The notes under the pieces were generated by a model. It saw only the letters and a program-made list of their open reading frames with translations, made no database searches and was not told where the DNA came from. Shown piece after piece: positions 13,401-25,100 of a DNA stretch of 64,000 nt. Location of the stretch: assembly GCA_033026295.1 (NCBI GenBank), contig CM065185.1:21322001-21386000 (forward strand), given 5' to 3'. Both the position numbers and the translations under genes were made by a program. This DNA comes from Channa striata (Eukaryota; Chordata; Actinopteri; Anabantiformes; Channidae). Position 1 is the stretch's first letter. The number at the start of each line of letters is the position of its first letter.

Positions 13401-16155
13401 TTTCTCAAAACCTGGAATGAGAGATAAAGAGAGAAAAAAAATTATTATATTAACTCTAATGTTTGATTTATTTACCCGCTACGCTGTACTACGGTGCTGT
13501 TTGTCAAAAGAGGATCAACTAAAACAGACTAATGTGCTGATATCAATCTCATATCATCCTGCTAAATATCATCAATTCACAATCATTTATATAATGTACA
13601 ACTACTGCATTCATATATAACATAATGTAATCTATAACTACTACAATGTACTAAAGTCTGGTAATTTGTGGCTTTTTTTAACACTATCCGTCATCAATTA
13701 ACTGTTGGACTGCTGCCAAAACCTCACAAACAAGTAGTATTTCTGAATCTAGATCCTTTCAGAAACCCTATTCGATACAAGTAGCTGTTGGAAAATAAGA
13801 TGCCAAAGTCAGGAGGCTGCTAATGTGTAAACAAGAATTTTCAATTCAGTTTTAAGAAATATAAGGACATTTACAGAAAGACAACAAATCCCCTTTGAGC
13901 AGCTATGGGAAACAGTGGAGAGGAAAAACTCCCTTTCCACCAGAACCAGGCTCAGGGTGGGCGGCCATCTGCCTTGACCAGTTGGGGTGATTAGAAAGTG
14001 GAGAGACAAAAGAAAAGAGCAACAACAAAACATTGGGCAGGTTGGTAGGACCAGCAGCTGAGCACTGGAAGACACACAGCTCCAAAGCCGGGGACACCTG
14101 AAGACAGGGACGGAGACAGGGAGACAGAAAGGGAGACGCACGACTATGGGAGAAAAAAAAAATACAAAGTTGATGTCCTACAGTGGTGACATATAAATGT
14201 GGGCTGAGAAGAGGAAAGTGTCTCAGTCCATCAGGGGTTGGTCCCCCAGCAGTCTGAGCCTATAGCAGCAGGACTAGAACTAATTATAAGGTTTTGAGCC
14301 TAGTCGTAAAAGTAGAGAGGCTGTCTGCTTCACGAATCTGGACTGGGAGCTGGTTCCACAGGAAAGGACCTTGACAGCTAAAGGCTCTGCCTCCCATTCT
14401 ATTTTTGGAAATTCTGGGAACCATAAGTTGTAATTTTGGAACCGAAGTTGTCTATTGGGATGATATGGTACGAGGAGATCTTTGAGGTAGGATGGAGCTT
14501 TATAGGTAAGAAGCACGGTTTTAAATTCTATTCTACAAATGCCTGGACCATTTTTCAGCATCGCTATGAGACAAGATGCTCCTAATTTTGTCAATGTTCC
14601 GTAGATGGAAGAAGGCTGTTCTAGAGATTTGTTTTATGTGTGAGGTAAATGACAAATCCCGGTCAAAAATGACTCCGAGATTCCTTTCAGTACTACTGGG
14701 GGCCAGAGTTATGTCATCTAAAGTAATGATATGGTTGGAAAAGATGTTTCTGAGACTTTTAGGCCCAAACACAATAACTTCAGTTTTATCTGAGTTTAGA
14801 AGAAGGAAATTATACGTCATCCAGCCCCTTATGTATTTAAAATTTTAAATTAGTTTGATTAGGAACAAACGGTAGGAAATCTGAATGTTATCCAAACACA
14901 TTGGACCTCCAAAGCCTAATTCATGTGACTTGTGTGATCCCTTTGTGCTCTGCTTGGGCTCAGTTCAGGGTACTGTGCCCTGGCCCACCTCTTCAAGCGG
15001 GCAGGTTCAGTGCCGTATGGTAAAGCGTGCTTGAGCACATAACGGTTACAAGGCAACCAAGCCCAGTACTACCTTTATTTAAAATAATAATCATCCAACA
15101 TACAGAGAACCAGGTCCTCCTCTGACACTTTTCGTACCTTTCGGTGGTTTGGAGTTCAGTCTCCTGCTGGCACCCAGCAGCTCACTGAGCATGCTCCGCC
15201 CTCTCTGTACCTGTCCTACAGGGGCTGATGAACACCTGGTCACCTAAGCAACACACAGACAGCATGACTACCATCCGACAACACCAGTAACACTGTGCAA
15301 ACAAAGACACATACACAGTAAACTGGCAACCCCATAACAGAGGGGATAAGGGCACAGTTCTTCAGTTCCAAGGTGACTGGACCGAGTCTCTACGAACCAC
15401 CGCATGTCCGCAGCGCTGCTGAACCTACTGCTAATGTGCCAAACAAAGTCAATTGTGACTCTGCTCAAGCGGCACAAATGGGGCCTGATGGGCAAGAGAG
15501 ACATGCTGTCTTTAACAGTTTATCAGGTGTAATTGTTCTTCCATGGATAAGAATGCAGCTGATCATCTAAATGGGGTGGGGTCCTCAGACAGTGTGTACG
15601 GGGTTGGGTCCGGTACCGAGCTTTGCAAGCGCGAGTTTGCAAAACTGGACAGGTGCAGATTCTGCTTTGTGATCTGCGGATTATGATCAATGGCTCAAAC
15701 GGATCAGCTGTGTTTTTGAACACTGATGTCGGTTTCTGTACCTGGCTGGAAGCGGGTTTGCATTTACTACTACGTGTTAGGACCTGAGTACATTCAAGAC
15801 TTTTACTCGGCTAACTTACGTGTAACTGATAAGTAACGTCGCTGCTGTCACCGGGTGTTTTACGAAGGTTATCGGTCAATGACAGGAGCCCGGAAACAGC
15901 GGCATAGGTGAATTTACCTGCCGGAACACAGTGAACAAACACCTGACGGTGACCCCGGGATGCCGCTTACCTTCTGGGTCAGTGTTAACCTGTCACCCGC
16001 ATAGCAGGGTCCCTGCTCCCGCGTGTTTTGCCCACAGGCCCCGCTAGCATGTTAGCATGTTTCCCACCTACCAGCCAGGCCGGAGCGTTGCAGGGCAGTA
16101 ACAGTCGAAATACGTTCCTGCAGCCGGCTAACAGCCGTAGGTAGCTATGAGCCAT
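1004..16155 (-). CDS. afg3l2: AFG3-like AAA+ zinc metalloprotease, m-AAA protease subunit (17 coding exons)
   Basis: Subunit of the inner-membrane m-AAA protease, which degrades misfolded membrane proteins and processes substrates on the matrix side. Exons in transcript order: 16155-16068, 15224-15138, 13411-13343, 12518-12391, 12308-12156, 11747-11673, 9853-9729, 9654-9381, 8297-8160, 7914-7761, 7609-7502, 6588-6463, 6365-6255, 4527-4412, 4073-3873, 2074-1880, 1243-1004. All junctions keep frame and give 795 aa (human AFG3L2 is about 797). Visible parts: basic N-terminus starting MAHSYLRLL (mitochondrial presequence); Gly-rich linker; two membrane segments near residues 136-154 and 244-262; Walker A GPPGTGKT ending near 346; pore loop MFVGVG; Walker B ILFIDEID near 394-401; arginine-finger region NRPDILDPALMRPGRFDR; zinc-binding HEAGH at 565-569. 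The MAH start and linker favour afg3l2 over afg3l1. The last about 20 residues differ from the human tail. Exon 2's acceptor was chosen by phase and is the least certain. Confidence 0.95.
2230..2293. repeat. perfect 28-bp inverted repeat with 8-nt loop
   Basis: The arm at 2230-2257 is the exact reverse complement of 2266-2293, separated by AGTCTGTG. It lies in an afg3l2 intron just upstream of exon 16 in the transcript, so the pre-mRNA could form a long hairpin. It could be a small palindromic mobile element or the end of one; no target duplication was confirmed. Confidence 0.9.
2332..2823 (+). pseudogene. possible LINE-derived ORF fragment
   Basis: An open frame of 163 codons in an afg3l2 intron, antisense to the gene. 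Its C-terminal part (GLAPSPLKDFI, then a RGDYEVPCR-like stretch) resembles the tail of fish non-LTR retrotransposon proteins, where GLAPxPL...RGxxxVPxR-like patterns recur. The N-terminal half is not recognised. It directly abuts a SINE-like repeat at its 3' end. A chance ORF is possible. Confidence 0.35.
2860..3065 (-). repeat. SINE-like interspersed repeat, copy 1
   Basis: Carries the family's signature: a GAGCGAGACACTGAA block, a CTGCTCCCAGTGAGTGTTGGC block, then a tail with AAGCGCTTTGAGTACCAACA and AAGAGCAGGCCATTT. Related copies occur at 37,080 and, more distantly, at 4,981, 23,900, 51,960 and 60,570. Strand is nominal. Confidence 0.6.
4560..6000 (+). mobile_element. degenerate Tc1-like DNA transposon
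   Basis: Left-end sequence CAAGTTTACATACACTA and the preceding TTTGCTAAATGCCAGAA block match, in inverse orientation, TTCTGGCATTTAGCAAA near 5,922-5,938. A transposase start is at 4832 (MGKPKEISQDIKKRIVDLH), followed by blocks typical of fish Tc1-like transposases, for example the AGCATCATG.CGTGGGGGTG stretch near 5,497-5,515. Stops, deletions and an inserted repeat (4,981-5,145) show it is dead. It lies in the afg3l2 intron between exons 13 and 14. Outer ends are approximate. Confidence 0.85.
4981..5145 (+). repeat. SINE-like repeat nested in the Tc1-like element
   Basis: Contains GTTCAGTGTCTTGCCCAAAG and CACTTCGACATGTAACGAGG. Tc1-like sequence is interrupted after CACCATGGGAATG and resumes at ATACTGTTCAGG, so this repeat entered after the Tc1 copy. 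Confidence 0.65.
6425..6462. repeat. homopolymer A tract beside the exon 12 donor
   Basis: About 20 consecutive A on the plus strand (poly-T in the afg3l2 transcript) lie just past the splice donor of exon 12. Confidence 0.8.
6690..7075 (-). repeat. interspersed repeat, unassigned class, copy 1
   Basis: Shares blocks with 18,540-18,990 in opposite orientation (TTTGATGTTTTTCTCCTT versus AAGGAGAAAAACATCAAA) and with 22,620-22,830 (TTCCACCATCGTGG, GCTCTGAACCTGATG-like). It contains a short GATA run. No coding capacity was recognised. Confidence 0.5.
10130..11550 (-). mobile_element. LINE relic (C-terminal part) interrupted by a hAT-like element
   Basis: 10,130-10,283 and 11,335-11,550 read as two halves of the same 3'-terminal LINE segment that occurs intact at about 21,530-21,740, where the minus frame carries LPGKRARGRPRRRYMDVLTE. 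The hAT-like element at 10,284-11,326 splits it. Located in the afg3l2 intron between exons 6 and 7. Confidence 0.6.
10284..11326 (-). mobile_element. hAT-like DNA transposon relic with terminal repeats
   Basis: Ends form an imperfect terminal inverted repeat: CAGGGGTGTCCAAAC at the left, and GACTTTGGACATCCCTG at the right. Flanking 8-mers CTCTAGAT (10,276-10,283) and CTTTAGAG (11,327-11,334) match at 6 of 8 bases and look like an aged target duplication. The minus strand keeps broken transposase blocks resembling the C-terminus of hAT proteins of the ZBED5/GTF2IRD2/EPM2AIP1-like group, for example LNLNKSRVRTRLTDSQLRE. A CA microsatellite (about 10,376-10,412) lies inside. Confidence 0.8.
13840..14870 (-). 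mobile_element. L2-like non-LTR retrotransposon, C-terminal and 3' part
   Basis: Minus-strand frames contain LLNSDKTEVIVFGPKS, LGVIFDRDLSFTSHIKQ and YKAPSYLKDLLVPYHPNRQL, the usual end of fish L2-type reverse transcriptase proteins. They are followed by the 3' segment shared with 20,337-20,783 and 20,997-21,520. Frameshifts break the ORF. In the afg3l2 intron between exons 2 and 3. Confidence 0.8.
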
Positions 16156-17800
16156 TATCCGGCGGTTCACACAGACACAAACAAGCAGAAAAACAACAGA
16201 AGTAGATTTTAAACACAACGCAAATACAATGTTTGTGTTCTGTAATCACGCCACTCCGCCATCTTGGTCGAAGACGCTTCTTCGTTGAGGTTTATCGGTT
16301 TGTGGAGGAGACAGCGCCAGCTGCTGGTGATGGGCGGAAACGACACGGCGCGTCGAGCGCTTCCAAACGTTCACACATCCATCTGAGAGCCGGCTCTGTC
16401 CTGGGCTGCACGCTGGACTCCACCGAGGAGGATGTTGGCCAAACTAGCATCCATCCTGGATAACACCTCCCACTCCCTGCTCCACACCGTGGAGGCTCTG
16501 AGCAGCTCCTTCAGCTGAGACTGTTACAGCCCCGGTGCAGGAAGGAGCTACCGTCGCTCATTCGTCCCCACAGACGTAACAGTGTTCGACGCATCACTGC
16601 AGTGTCACCCGATGTGCAGTTACAGTGTATTTATTATTGTTGTGCAATAGTCAGAAGATGTGCAATGTTAACCCGTTATCTTTCTCCATTGTTACATATG
16701 TACTTATGCAGAATAAGACATTATTTTCCTCTATTTCTTTAATACTTTGTTTGCACAGTTAATACCGTTGTTCTTTTTAGCCTTTTTTTGTTCCTGTTGC
16801 TGCTGTAACACAAGAATTTCCCAACTGTGGGATCAATAAAGTTTTATCTGATCTTAATAACTATATAATATGTTTTAAGTATAATTGTAAAGTAAGGCAA
16901 TGTAGAAATGCATGTGGATGGTATTGTACTTGGACATTTGTGCGTAGGAGGCAGTTAGACAGTATTGAAGTTTGTAGATGATGTGATAATCTGGATAATA
17001 TAAATTTACATTTGTAATAATGATAGTAATAATACTACAAATTCTCTGTCTTCTCGTCTTCACTCTCCACCACTGTAAAACTTATTCGAATAAGTAAATA
17101 CATGGTCAAGCGTCTGAAGATGACCGTGATCCGAGCCGCCAGGTGTCGCTGTGGTGGAGCCTCTCTCTTCCAGGTGCATGCCGGGTAGACCATAATGGCG
17201 TCTGCGGGCTCTGTGGAGGAATGAAGCGGCTGACCGCTGACTCCTTCCCCGGTGAACCTGCACTATCCTCGGCCTCAGGTGTTTCAGCCGAGCGGAGCAG
17301 CCGGTCTTACTGAGCTATGAGGTAAACAATCTGCCACTGTCAGGCACACACGAACTGGGTAGCCTGGCTTTTATCCCGGATAATGAGCAGGTTGTCCGGC
17401 AGCGCACCCGGGAGAAGGACAGACCGATGCTAACAGATCCGCAGGTGACAGTTTGGCCCACTGTGTGTTTGGTGAAACGGGGGTCAGCGTGAAGCCGGGC
17501 GGTTCCTGTCGTGTTACCGTTTGAAGGAACCCACTGACATTCTCCTGTTGGCCTGTTAGCCGGGCTGCTAACAGTCAGCCGCCGGCTAGCATTAGCATCC
17601 CTCATACGTGGTTAGCACGAAATACTGTGCGACAGCGTCATTGGAAACACGACGTCATCGTGTCTCTATGACGTAAGCAGTGTCGTACCGTGAGCGCTCT
17701 ACTGGCAGAGGGTGCTGCGGGTATGTGGCTAGATGCTAACGTTGGCCCGCTGGGCCTGCTGGGTGGAGGGTGTCTGAGATCAGCTGACAGGTGTGGGGGG
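15840..17800. promoter_or_regulatory. CpG-rich divergent promoter region of afg3l2 and fastk
   Basis: CpG-dense stretches occur around the afg3l2 start (16,155) and again at 17,100-17,800. Because fastk runs plus and afg3l2 minus, the interval is a candidate bidirectional promoter or a pair of close promoters. A LINE 3' fragment (16,430-16,860) separates the two CpG-rich blocks. Transcription starts are not determinable from sequence alone. Confidence 0.55.
16430..16860 (+). mobile_element. LINE 3'-terminal fragment
   Basis: The plus frame reads SILDNTSHSLLHTVEALSSS followed by RKELPSLIRPHRR-like sequence, the typical end of fish non-LTR elements, then a 3' untranslated part rich in TTATTATTGTTGTGCAATA and ending near AATAAAGTTTTATCTGATC. 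Truncated, no intact ORF. Confidence 0.6.
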
Positions 17801-18539
17801 TGTCAAGTTTATTGACTCAGAAAATCATCCCCAGTCTGTTAAAATCTCGGGTTTGCTGTGACCGAACTAAAGGGTCCGTTACTGGTTTTCTCCTCGAGCT
17901 TTCAGCCAATCACAAGTTTTATAGGGTGTAAAGTTTTAAAAACGTGACGTATCTGTTTGTCCATGATTTGATTCCCAAGTTTTTATATCTGCAGCCTCCG
18001 GCTAATCGCTGATGCCTGTATTGCTGTCTTTTCTTTGGGCTTCGTGTGTAAAGGCTGTGACCCACCAAGCTGCTGCTCTCTCTTTGTAGCTCTGCGGTTG
18101 CCTTCAACAAGTGGCACTCGCCGTAAAGATGGGAGCCGACGAGCATGTAGGAACGCACATTGTTTGCTTGCTGAAAAGGAAGAGAGAGAGGAAGAAAGCA
18201 GAGATATAAACTGTCAACAAACCAGTGTCCGCTCACCATTTTCAAACCACTCTGGCTCGCCACAGTTGGTTTATAACGGCTTCTAACGTGCACCAATTTG
18301 ATAACTGAATAGCCAGTCAGCATGGTGGGCTGACGGCACTTCGACATGTCGACTCAGATATGTTGTAGATACTCCCGACACTCATACCATGAGCTTGGTG
18401 TGTTACTGCCAGAGCACAATATTGAGGGGTTAGCGCAAGAAAACATGACTTTGGCAGTAGCACAGTAAACTTTGTCATAGTAGTGTCACAGATATTTTAA
18501 ACAAACTCAGTGAAGTCATCGAGGGGTGGATGTAAATAG

Positions 18540-18990
18540 TAGCACTTTTTGAAACATTTACATGCAGTCATTTGTCAGACACTTTTATCCAAAGCGACCT
18601 ACAAGTGAGGTACAAAGCAAGCAAAAAGTCTAAGTCAAGGAGAAAAACATCAAAGCAACGGCTATCAAAGAAGGGTTTCTGTTTCATGACATGCAAGTAT
18701 AAGAAAGAGCAGAATGGTTCTTTTTTTTTTAAGTGCAAAGGAAGGGCATTAAAAATGAGGCGTGCTGCCGTCTTATGGATCATCTTGCAGGGGTGTGGTC
18801 ATGCATGCAGGTAACCCCATTAACAGTGTGTTGCAGTAATTGAGACGAGATATGATCACTGCCTGCACAATGACTTGGGTCGGGTATTCTAACAGGTAGG
18901 GTCTGATCTTTCTGATGTTGTGGAGGGCAAGTCTACGTGACCCAGAGACTGAGGCAATGTGTTCCTTGAAGCTCAGTTGGTCATCGATGT
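18540..18990 (+). repeat. interspersed repeat, unassigned class, copy 2
   Basis: Contains TTTTATCCAAAGCGACCTAC and the block GGTAGGGTCTGATCTTTCTG, widespread in fish intergenic DNA. Related to 6,690-7,075 in reverse. Lies in the 5' intron of fastk. Confidence 0.5.
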
Positions 18991-19139
18991 TAACCGCCCC
19001 ATTATAAACGCTTAGTACTTTGAATATTCTCCCCCAAGATTGTTGTTTTGATTAAACCATGTGTGCAGACTGTTAACCTCTCCACCCCTCTCCACAGGTG
19101 GAGTGTCTTCTTGCCCCCAAGCGTCCAGGCTGTTGGACT

Positions 19140-22100
19140 ATGCTGTATTTGTCCACTGGGTGGAGCTTCCTGAGCCGAGCCCCCCGCCCATCTGTCGCCA
19201 TGTATGCCACCCGACTCTACGGCACAGCTGGGGGAGGGGCAGGAGGAGGAGGAGGAGGAGTTAAACAGGCCCGAAGGGCGGGGTTAGCGGTGCTTGAAGC
19301 GCCCCATCTCCCTCACCACCCCCACCAAGCTCCGCCTCCTCACCCCTACCCAATGTACCAAGGTCGCCCTGATGCTCCCCGAGGACCTCACTTCCACCAC
19401 CACTACCACCCCCATCCTCACCCCCACTCGCAGCCTACACACCTGGGTCCACCCCCCCTGCCTCCCCACTACCAGCACCACTTCCATACATATACAGCAG
19501 GGACTGTGGCTGGAGGTGGAGGCGGTAGCAGGAAAAAGACTTGGAACTTCATCCACGAGAAGATGAGCTATGACACGTTCTTTACCATGAAGCGTCTGAT
19601 CGAGCGCTCGCGGCAGCCCGATGAGGTGCTGCGCTGGGTCACACAGAACCCTGCCAAAATCTCCCACAACCACTACCCTGTCGCCCTGCAGAAGATTGGC
19701 CAGTTGCTGCAGGCTGCGTCCCCCCCGCGGCTCCAAGCGGATGACCCTGAGGCTGCAGCAGAGGGGCGTCAAGTCCTGGAGCATCAGGACTTCCAAACTC
19801 TCTGCAATGCCATCGTCAACGACTGCGCAAAGTTTGACAACTTCAGCATCGTCAACTGTCTGTATGCTGTGGCCGCGCTTGGTGAGCTTTTTGGGGGGAG
19901 GTTGTCAGAATCAGGGACTCACCACTGTAAAAACCATGTGATGGTTTATGAATGAAGACTTATAATTTGTCTGGTATATGATGAAGGATGTCCTGTGTAG
20001 TAAGACCGGCCACCAAAGGTTATTTATAACCCCGTCCCTTTGTAATCGACTACACATATGACTTAATTACTTTCCCTTCTAATGCCAAATAAGTAATAAA
20101 GAAAGATAGAAAGTTCTCCACAAAATAACCAACTAACAATAAGACAGCATTTCATTTTACAATATTATAACATAGACACAAAATCATGCCATATTGAATA
20201 CCTCTTGTTGTCACGTATTTAATTATCTACTAACAATGTTATTTGTTCAGTCAATCAGAAAACAAAATGAAAAATAAATTTTCAGTGTATCATAGTAAAA
20301 ATTCAAATGTCCTAAAACAAAAGTTTTTCAATTCAACTTTATTTATACATCCCCTAAACACAACAAAGTTATCTCAAGGCACTTTACATAATAAAGTCCA
20401 GACTATACAAACATTTAGAGAAAAGCCAACAAATCCCCCTTGAGCAGCTATAGGCAACAGTGGAGAGGAAAAACTCCCTTTAACGGAAGAAACCTCCAGC
20501 AGAACCAGGATCAGGGTGGGCGGCCATCTGCCTTGACCGGTTGGGCTGAGTGGAAAACATTGGGCAGGTTGGTAGAACCAGTAGCTCTAAAGCCAGGGAC
20601 ACCTGAAGACAGGGACGGAGAGGGAGAAAGACGACTACGGGAAACAGAAGACACAGAGTTAATGTCCTACAGTGGTGACATATAGATGTGGGCTGAGAGG
20701 ACGAAGGTGTCTCAGTGCATCAGGGGTTGGTCCCCCAGCAGTCTGAGCCTATAGCAGCAGGACTACAACTAACTATAAGGTTTATCAAAGGGGCCTGCGT
20801 TATGAGGTTGATTTTTAGATTTTCTGTTTACCTCAACAAAAACTATAATACACACTTCAGGCCTACTTATGGTTCCCAGAATTTCCAAAAGTAGAATGGG
20901 AGGCAGAGCCTTTAGCTATCAAGCTCCTCTCCTGTGGAACCAGCTCCCAGTCCAGATTTGGGAAGCAGGGTGTCTGCTTACTTTTAAGACTAGGCTCAAA
21001 ACCTTATAGTTAGTTCTAGTCCTGCTGCTATAGGCTTAGACTGCTGGGGGACTCTGCACTGACCCACTTTTCTCTTCTCTTCATTCTCTCCTCTCAGCCC
21101 ACATCTATAATGTCACCACTGTATGACATTAACTCTGTGTCTTCTTTGTCCCGTAGTCGTCTTCCTCCCTCTCTGTCCCCCTCTCTCTCTGTCCCTGTCT
21201 TCAGGTGTCCCTGGATTTGGTGCTGTGTGTCCTCCAGTGTGCAGCTACTGGTCCCACTAACCTGCCCAATGTTTTGTTGTTGCTTTTGTTGCTCTGTTCT
21301 TTTCTCTCTCCACTTTCTTCTCGCCCCAACCGGGCCAGGCAGATGTCCGCCCACCCTGAGCCTGGTTCTGCTGGAGGTTTCTTCCGTTAAAGGGAGTTTT
21401 TCCTCTCCACTGTTGCCTATAGCTGCTTAAGGGGGATTTGTTGGGTTTTCTTTAAATGTTTGTATAGTCTTGACTTTATTATGTAAAGTGCCCTGAGATT
21501 ACCTTGTTGTAAATTACTACTACTCTTTGGGCTTTTCCCATCAGGGGTCGCACAGCGAATCATCCTTTTCCACTTCACTCTATCCTGGTCATCTTCCTCT
21601 CTGACACCAGCTAACCTCATGTCCTCTGTTAGAACATCCATATATCTCCTCCTTGGTCGTCCTCTCGCCCTCTTGCCTGGCAGCTCCATCTCCAACATCC
21701 TTCTACCAATATATTCACAATCCCTCCTCCTCTACCTTGTTGTAAATTGACGCTATATAAATAAAGTTGAATTGAATAATGAAAAATGGAAATGACCACG
21801 ACACTACAACAGTTTGTTTTATTTTTGAGTCCTGGTCTACACTGAGTCTGTTTACATTATTTTTACTGACTGTGTTAATAATATCTAAACCCCCTTTTTG
21901 TGTACGTTCAGGTCTTCCCAATGACTCCCAGGTGGTCCAGGTGTTAGAGGCTGAGTCCCAGTCCAGACTTAACCAGTTTAACCAGAAGGACGTGTCAATG
22001 GTGTTCAGCTCCAGCATGAAGCTCCACCCGGGCAGCCAGCACCCCCTGACGGAGGCTTGCCTGGCTGGGCTGGAGAAGAATCTGGAGAGAGAACGTCACC

Positions 22101-25100
22101 CGCAGACACTCTTCTTGCTGCTGTCCTACTACAGATTGAAGTGGCGGTCGCTGCAGCCACAGGATGCTGCTGCTGCAGGGGGCGTTGCGACCCCCACTAG
22201 AAACAACAACCCCCCCCCCAACCCTGAACAGCTGCTTACCAACAGGTGAGATGATACTGAAGAAAGGTCATGAAAGACTGAAACTTACTTGGAAAATAAC
22301 TAGGTACATGTACATTTAAGTATTTGTACTTTATTTTACGCTCATTATTTTACACCATATGTTGTTGTCATTTTACTTTTGATCATTTAACCAAGGTTTG
22401 CTGATAATACTTATGTACTTTAGAGTCTTTACTTATAATATATCTGTTAAATTGTACTGGTACTTTTTTTAAAGTGAATAGTGCTTTTACCACAGAAATT
22501 CCGTAATAATAAGCTCAGTAAGGGATGCAGGATTAATGAAAGTTAGCGAATTATTAAAATTTAGTGGTTTGACAGAAGCTTCAAAGTGTTTAACAAGTAA
22601 ATAATGAAGTAAGTAACGCTGCTGAACATGGAGAGTTTGGTGAATTGTTCCACCATCGTGGGAACACTTAGACGTAGAGCTTTACTTGGGATCTGTTGCT
22701 GTGGGTGTAAGGACCACCAGGAACCCAGTGGGAGAGACTACAGACCTGGATGAGGAGGTAGGTAGGAAGATGGAGCTGAGTCAACCACTCTGTGGCTCAG
22801 GGTCAGAGCTCTGAACCTGATGAAGTCAATGCAAAGATGCTGCTGCTTTTTGAATCAATATTTTTCACCAATAGTAAACACCGCCTTGACCCCCTTTCTT
22901 CAGGAAGATCCTGCGTCTAGTCAAACACACTTTGACCAGTGTCAGTGGAGTTAGGGATCAGGAGATGGCGCTGCTGGATGAGATGTTGGCGGCGTGTGCT
23001 CGAGAGGCGAGCAACAAGAGTCTGGAGTTAATCTTCAGCTCTCACCTGTTTTACCAGAACCGACAGGAGAGGTTCATCAGCAGCTTGGCAGGTACACACA
23101 CTTTTTTCATGCTGGATGACAAAGTGGTAATTATTAGAAAAGAAATTCCCATGACAACGATAATAATTTGAGCAATGTTTTATTCATAAACGTTCTGTAT
23201 CTGAGAGGGCTCAGCAGCACAGTTCCATCCGCTTAGACTCAGTAACAAGGTCCAGTAGCTGAAGCCTTGTGTGTTTTCTCCATCAGAGGAGCTGCCGAAG
23301 AAGGTGGACAGCATCACTCCATACACAATGGCCCTGATTGCCAAATACATCGCTCGCCATCGGCTAAGAGAGACCTGCCTGCTGGACACCATTGCAGAAT
23401 TCCTGGTGAAGAAAGCTGAGTACCTGGACAGTAAGGTGAGGACAGTGACAGGTGGTCAGCTGGGCTTCAGTACTTGATTACAGGACCGTGCAGATGTGTC
23501 TGTCTCTCTCCTCAGGTAATCCAGAAGCTGGTCTTCCCATTCAGCAGGATGAGCTACCGTCCATCCAATGAGCAGCAGTTCTTCTCTCGGTTAGAGGAAG
23601 TGGTAGAGCTGAAGGCGCTCAGCTCACCTCTCGCCACTGTCAATATCCTCATGTCTCTGTTCCAGCTAGGGCACTTCCCTGGGCTGGTGCTGCATCGCGT
23701 CTTCTCCTCTGCTTTCATCAGCAATGTCACCAGTCAGTACCACCACACACCAAGACCACAAGAGTAACATTTAAACCAGTAACATCTGAATCAGAAATCT
23801 GTTTATTGCCAGGCACAGTTAATTACACTTAACAGTACTAGTAATTTGTCTTTAATTTGTCAATATTTACAGAAAAAAAAGTTCGAAAAAACAATATGAA
23901 CTGTAGCTCAGTTCATCCCCCAGTTCTTCCTCGTTGCGTTGTCCTTGGGCAAGACACTGAACCCCTAGTTGCCCCCCGTGGGCCAGATGAGCACCCTGTC
24001 TGGCAGCCATCGCCACGTGTATGTGTGTACCAAATTAAAAAATAAGACTAAGTGTAAATATGAACTATGTACAGCAATAGTATAATACATAAAATTGAAA
24101 AAAGATAAGTGAATGTACAATGTGAGGTAGTAGTACAACATGAAAAGTTAAAGTGACCGTAAGTTGGGGGTTGTTATCTGGGGGTATTTGGCCACTGTTC
24201 AGCAGTTGGGAAGAAACTTTTCTTGTGGCCTGAGGTCCTAGTCTCAATGGGCCGGAACCTCTTGCCAAAGGGGAGGGGCAGAAAGGGTTTAGGTGCAGAA
24301 TGAGAAGGGTCGGCTGCTATCCTGGCTGCTCGTCACAGGGTCCTAGAGACGTACAGCTTCTGAGGAGATGGGAGGCTGCAGCCGATGTTTTGCTTCCACT
24401 TGAGGTCCTGGGTGATGGTGATGCCCAGGAAGAGGGAAGACTCCACAGAGGTGGAGATGGGGGGAGGAGGGCAGGGTCCTTTCTGAAATCCACTATCATC
24501 TCCACTGTTTTGAGAGCAATGAGCTCTCAAGACAGTGAGACAGTCTAGACGGTCCATCTTACTCCTGTAGGCGGACTCATCTCCATCAGAGATGAGGCCG
24601 ATGAGGGTGGTGTGTGCAAACTTCAGGAGTTTCACACCCTGATGTCCAGATGTGCAGCTGTTGGTGTACAGGGAGAATAACAATAGATAAGACGCAGCCT
24701 TGGGGGGATCCAGTGCTGATGGTCAGTAAGTCGGAGACATGCTTCCCCAGCCTCACGAATTGAATTCTGTCCATCAGGAAGTCTGTAATCCACGTGGAGT
24801 CAGGCATCTTCAGCTGGAAAGAGAAGCTCTCTCAGGTGAGCAGAGCTGGGATGATCCTCGGGACATAGGATCCTCGGGAGTCCAGATGCTGCAGGATGAA
24901 GTGTAGGGCCACGTTTACAGCATGGCTGTAGGCTCTGTAGGTGAACCGGATGGGGTCCAGAAGGGGGTCTGTGATGTCTTTGAAATGAGATAAGATGAGG
25001 TGTTCAAAAGACTTCATGACCACAGAAGTCAGGGCAATGGTCTGTAGTCCTTGAGATCTGTGATGCTCAGCTTTTTAGGGGCTGGCGCGATGGTCGAGGC

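Noticed and set aside
19284..19796. 170-codon antisense ORF over the fastk exon
   Set aside because: Opposite strand of the fastk coding exon, with poly-Val and poly-Ser from the His/Pro-rich codons.
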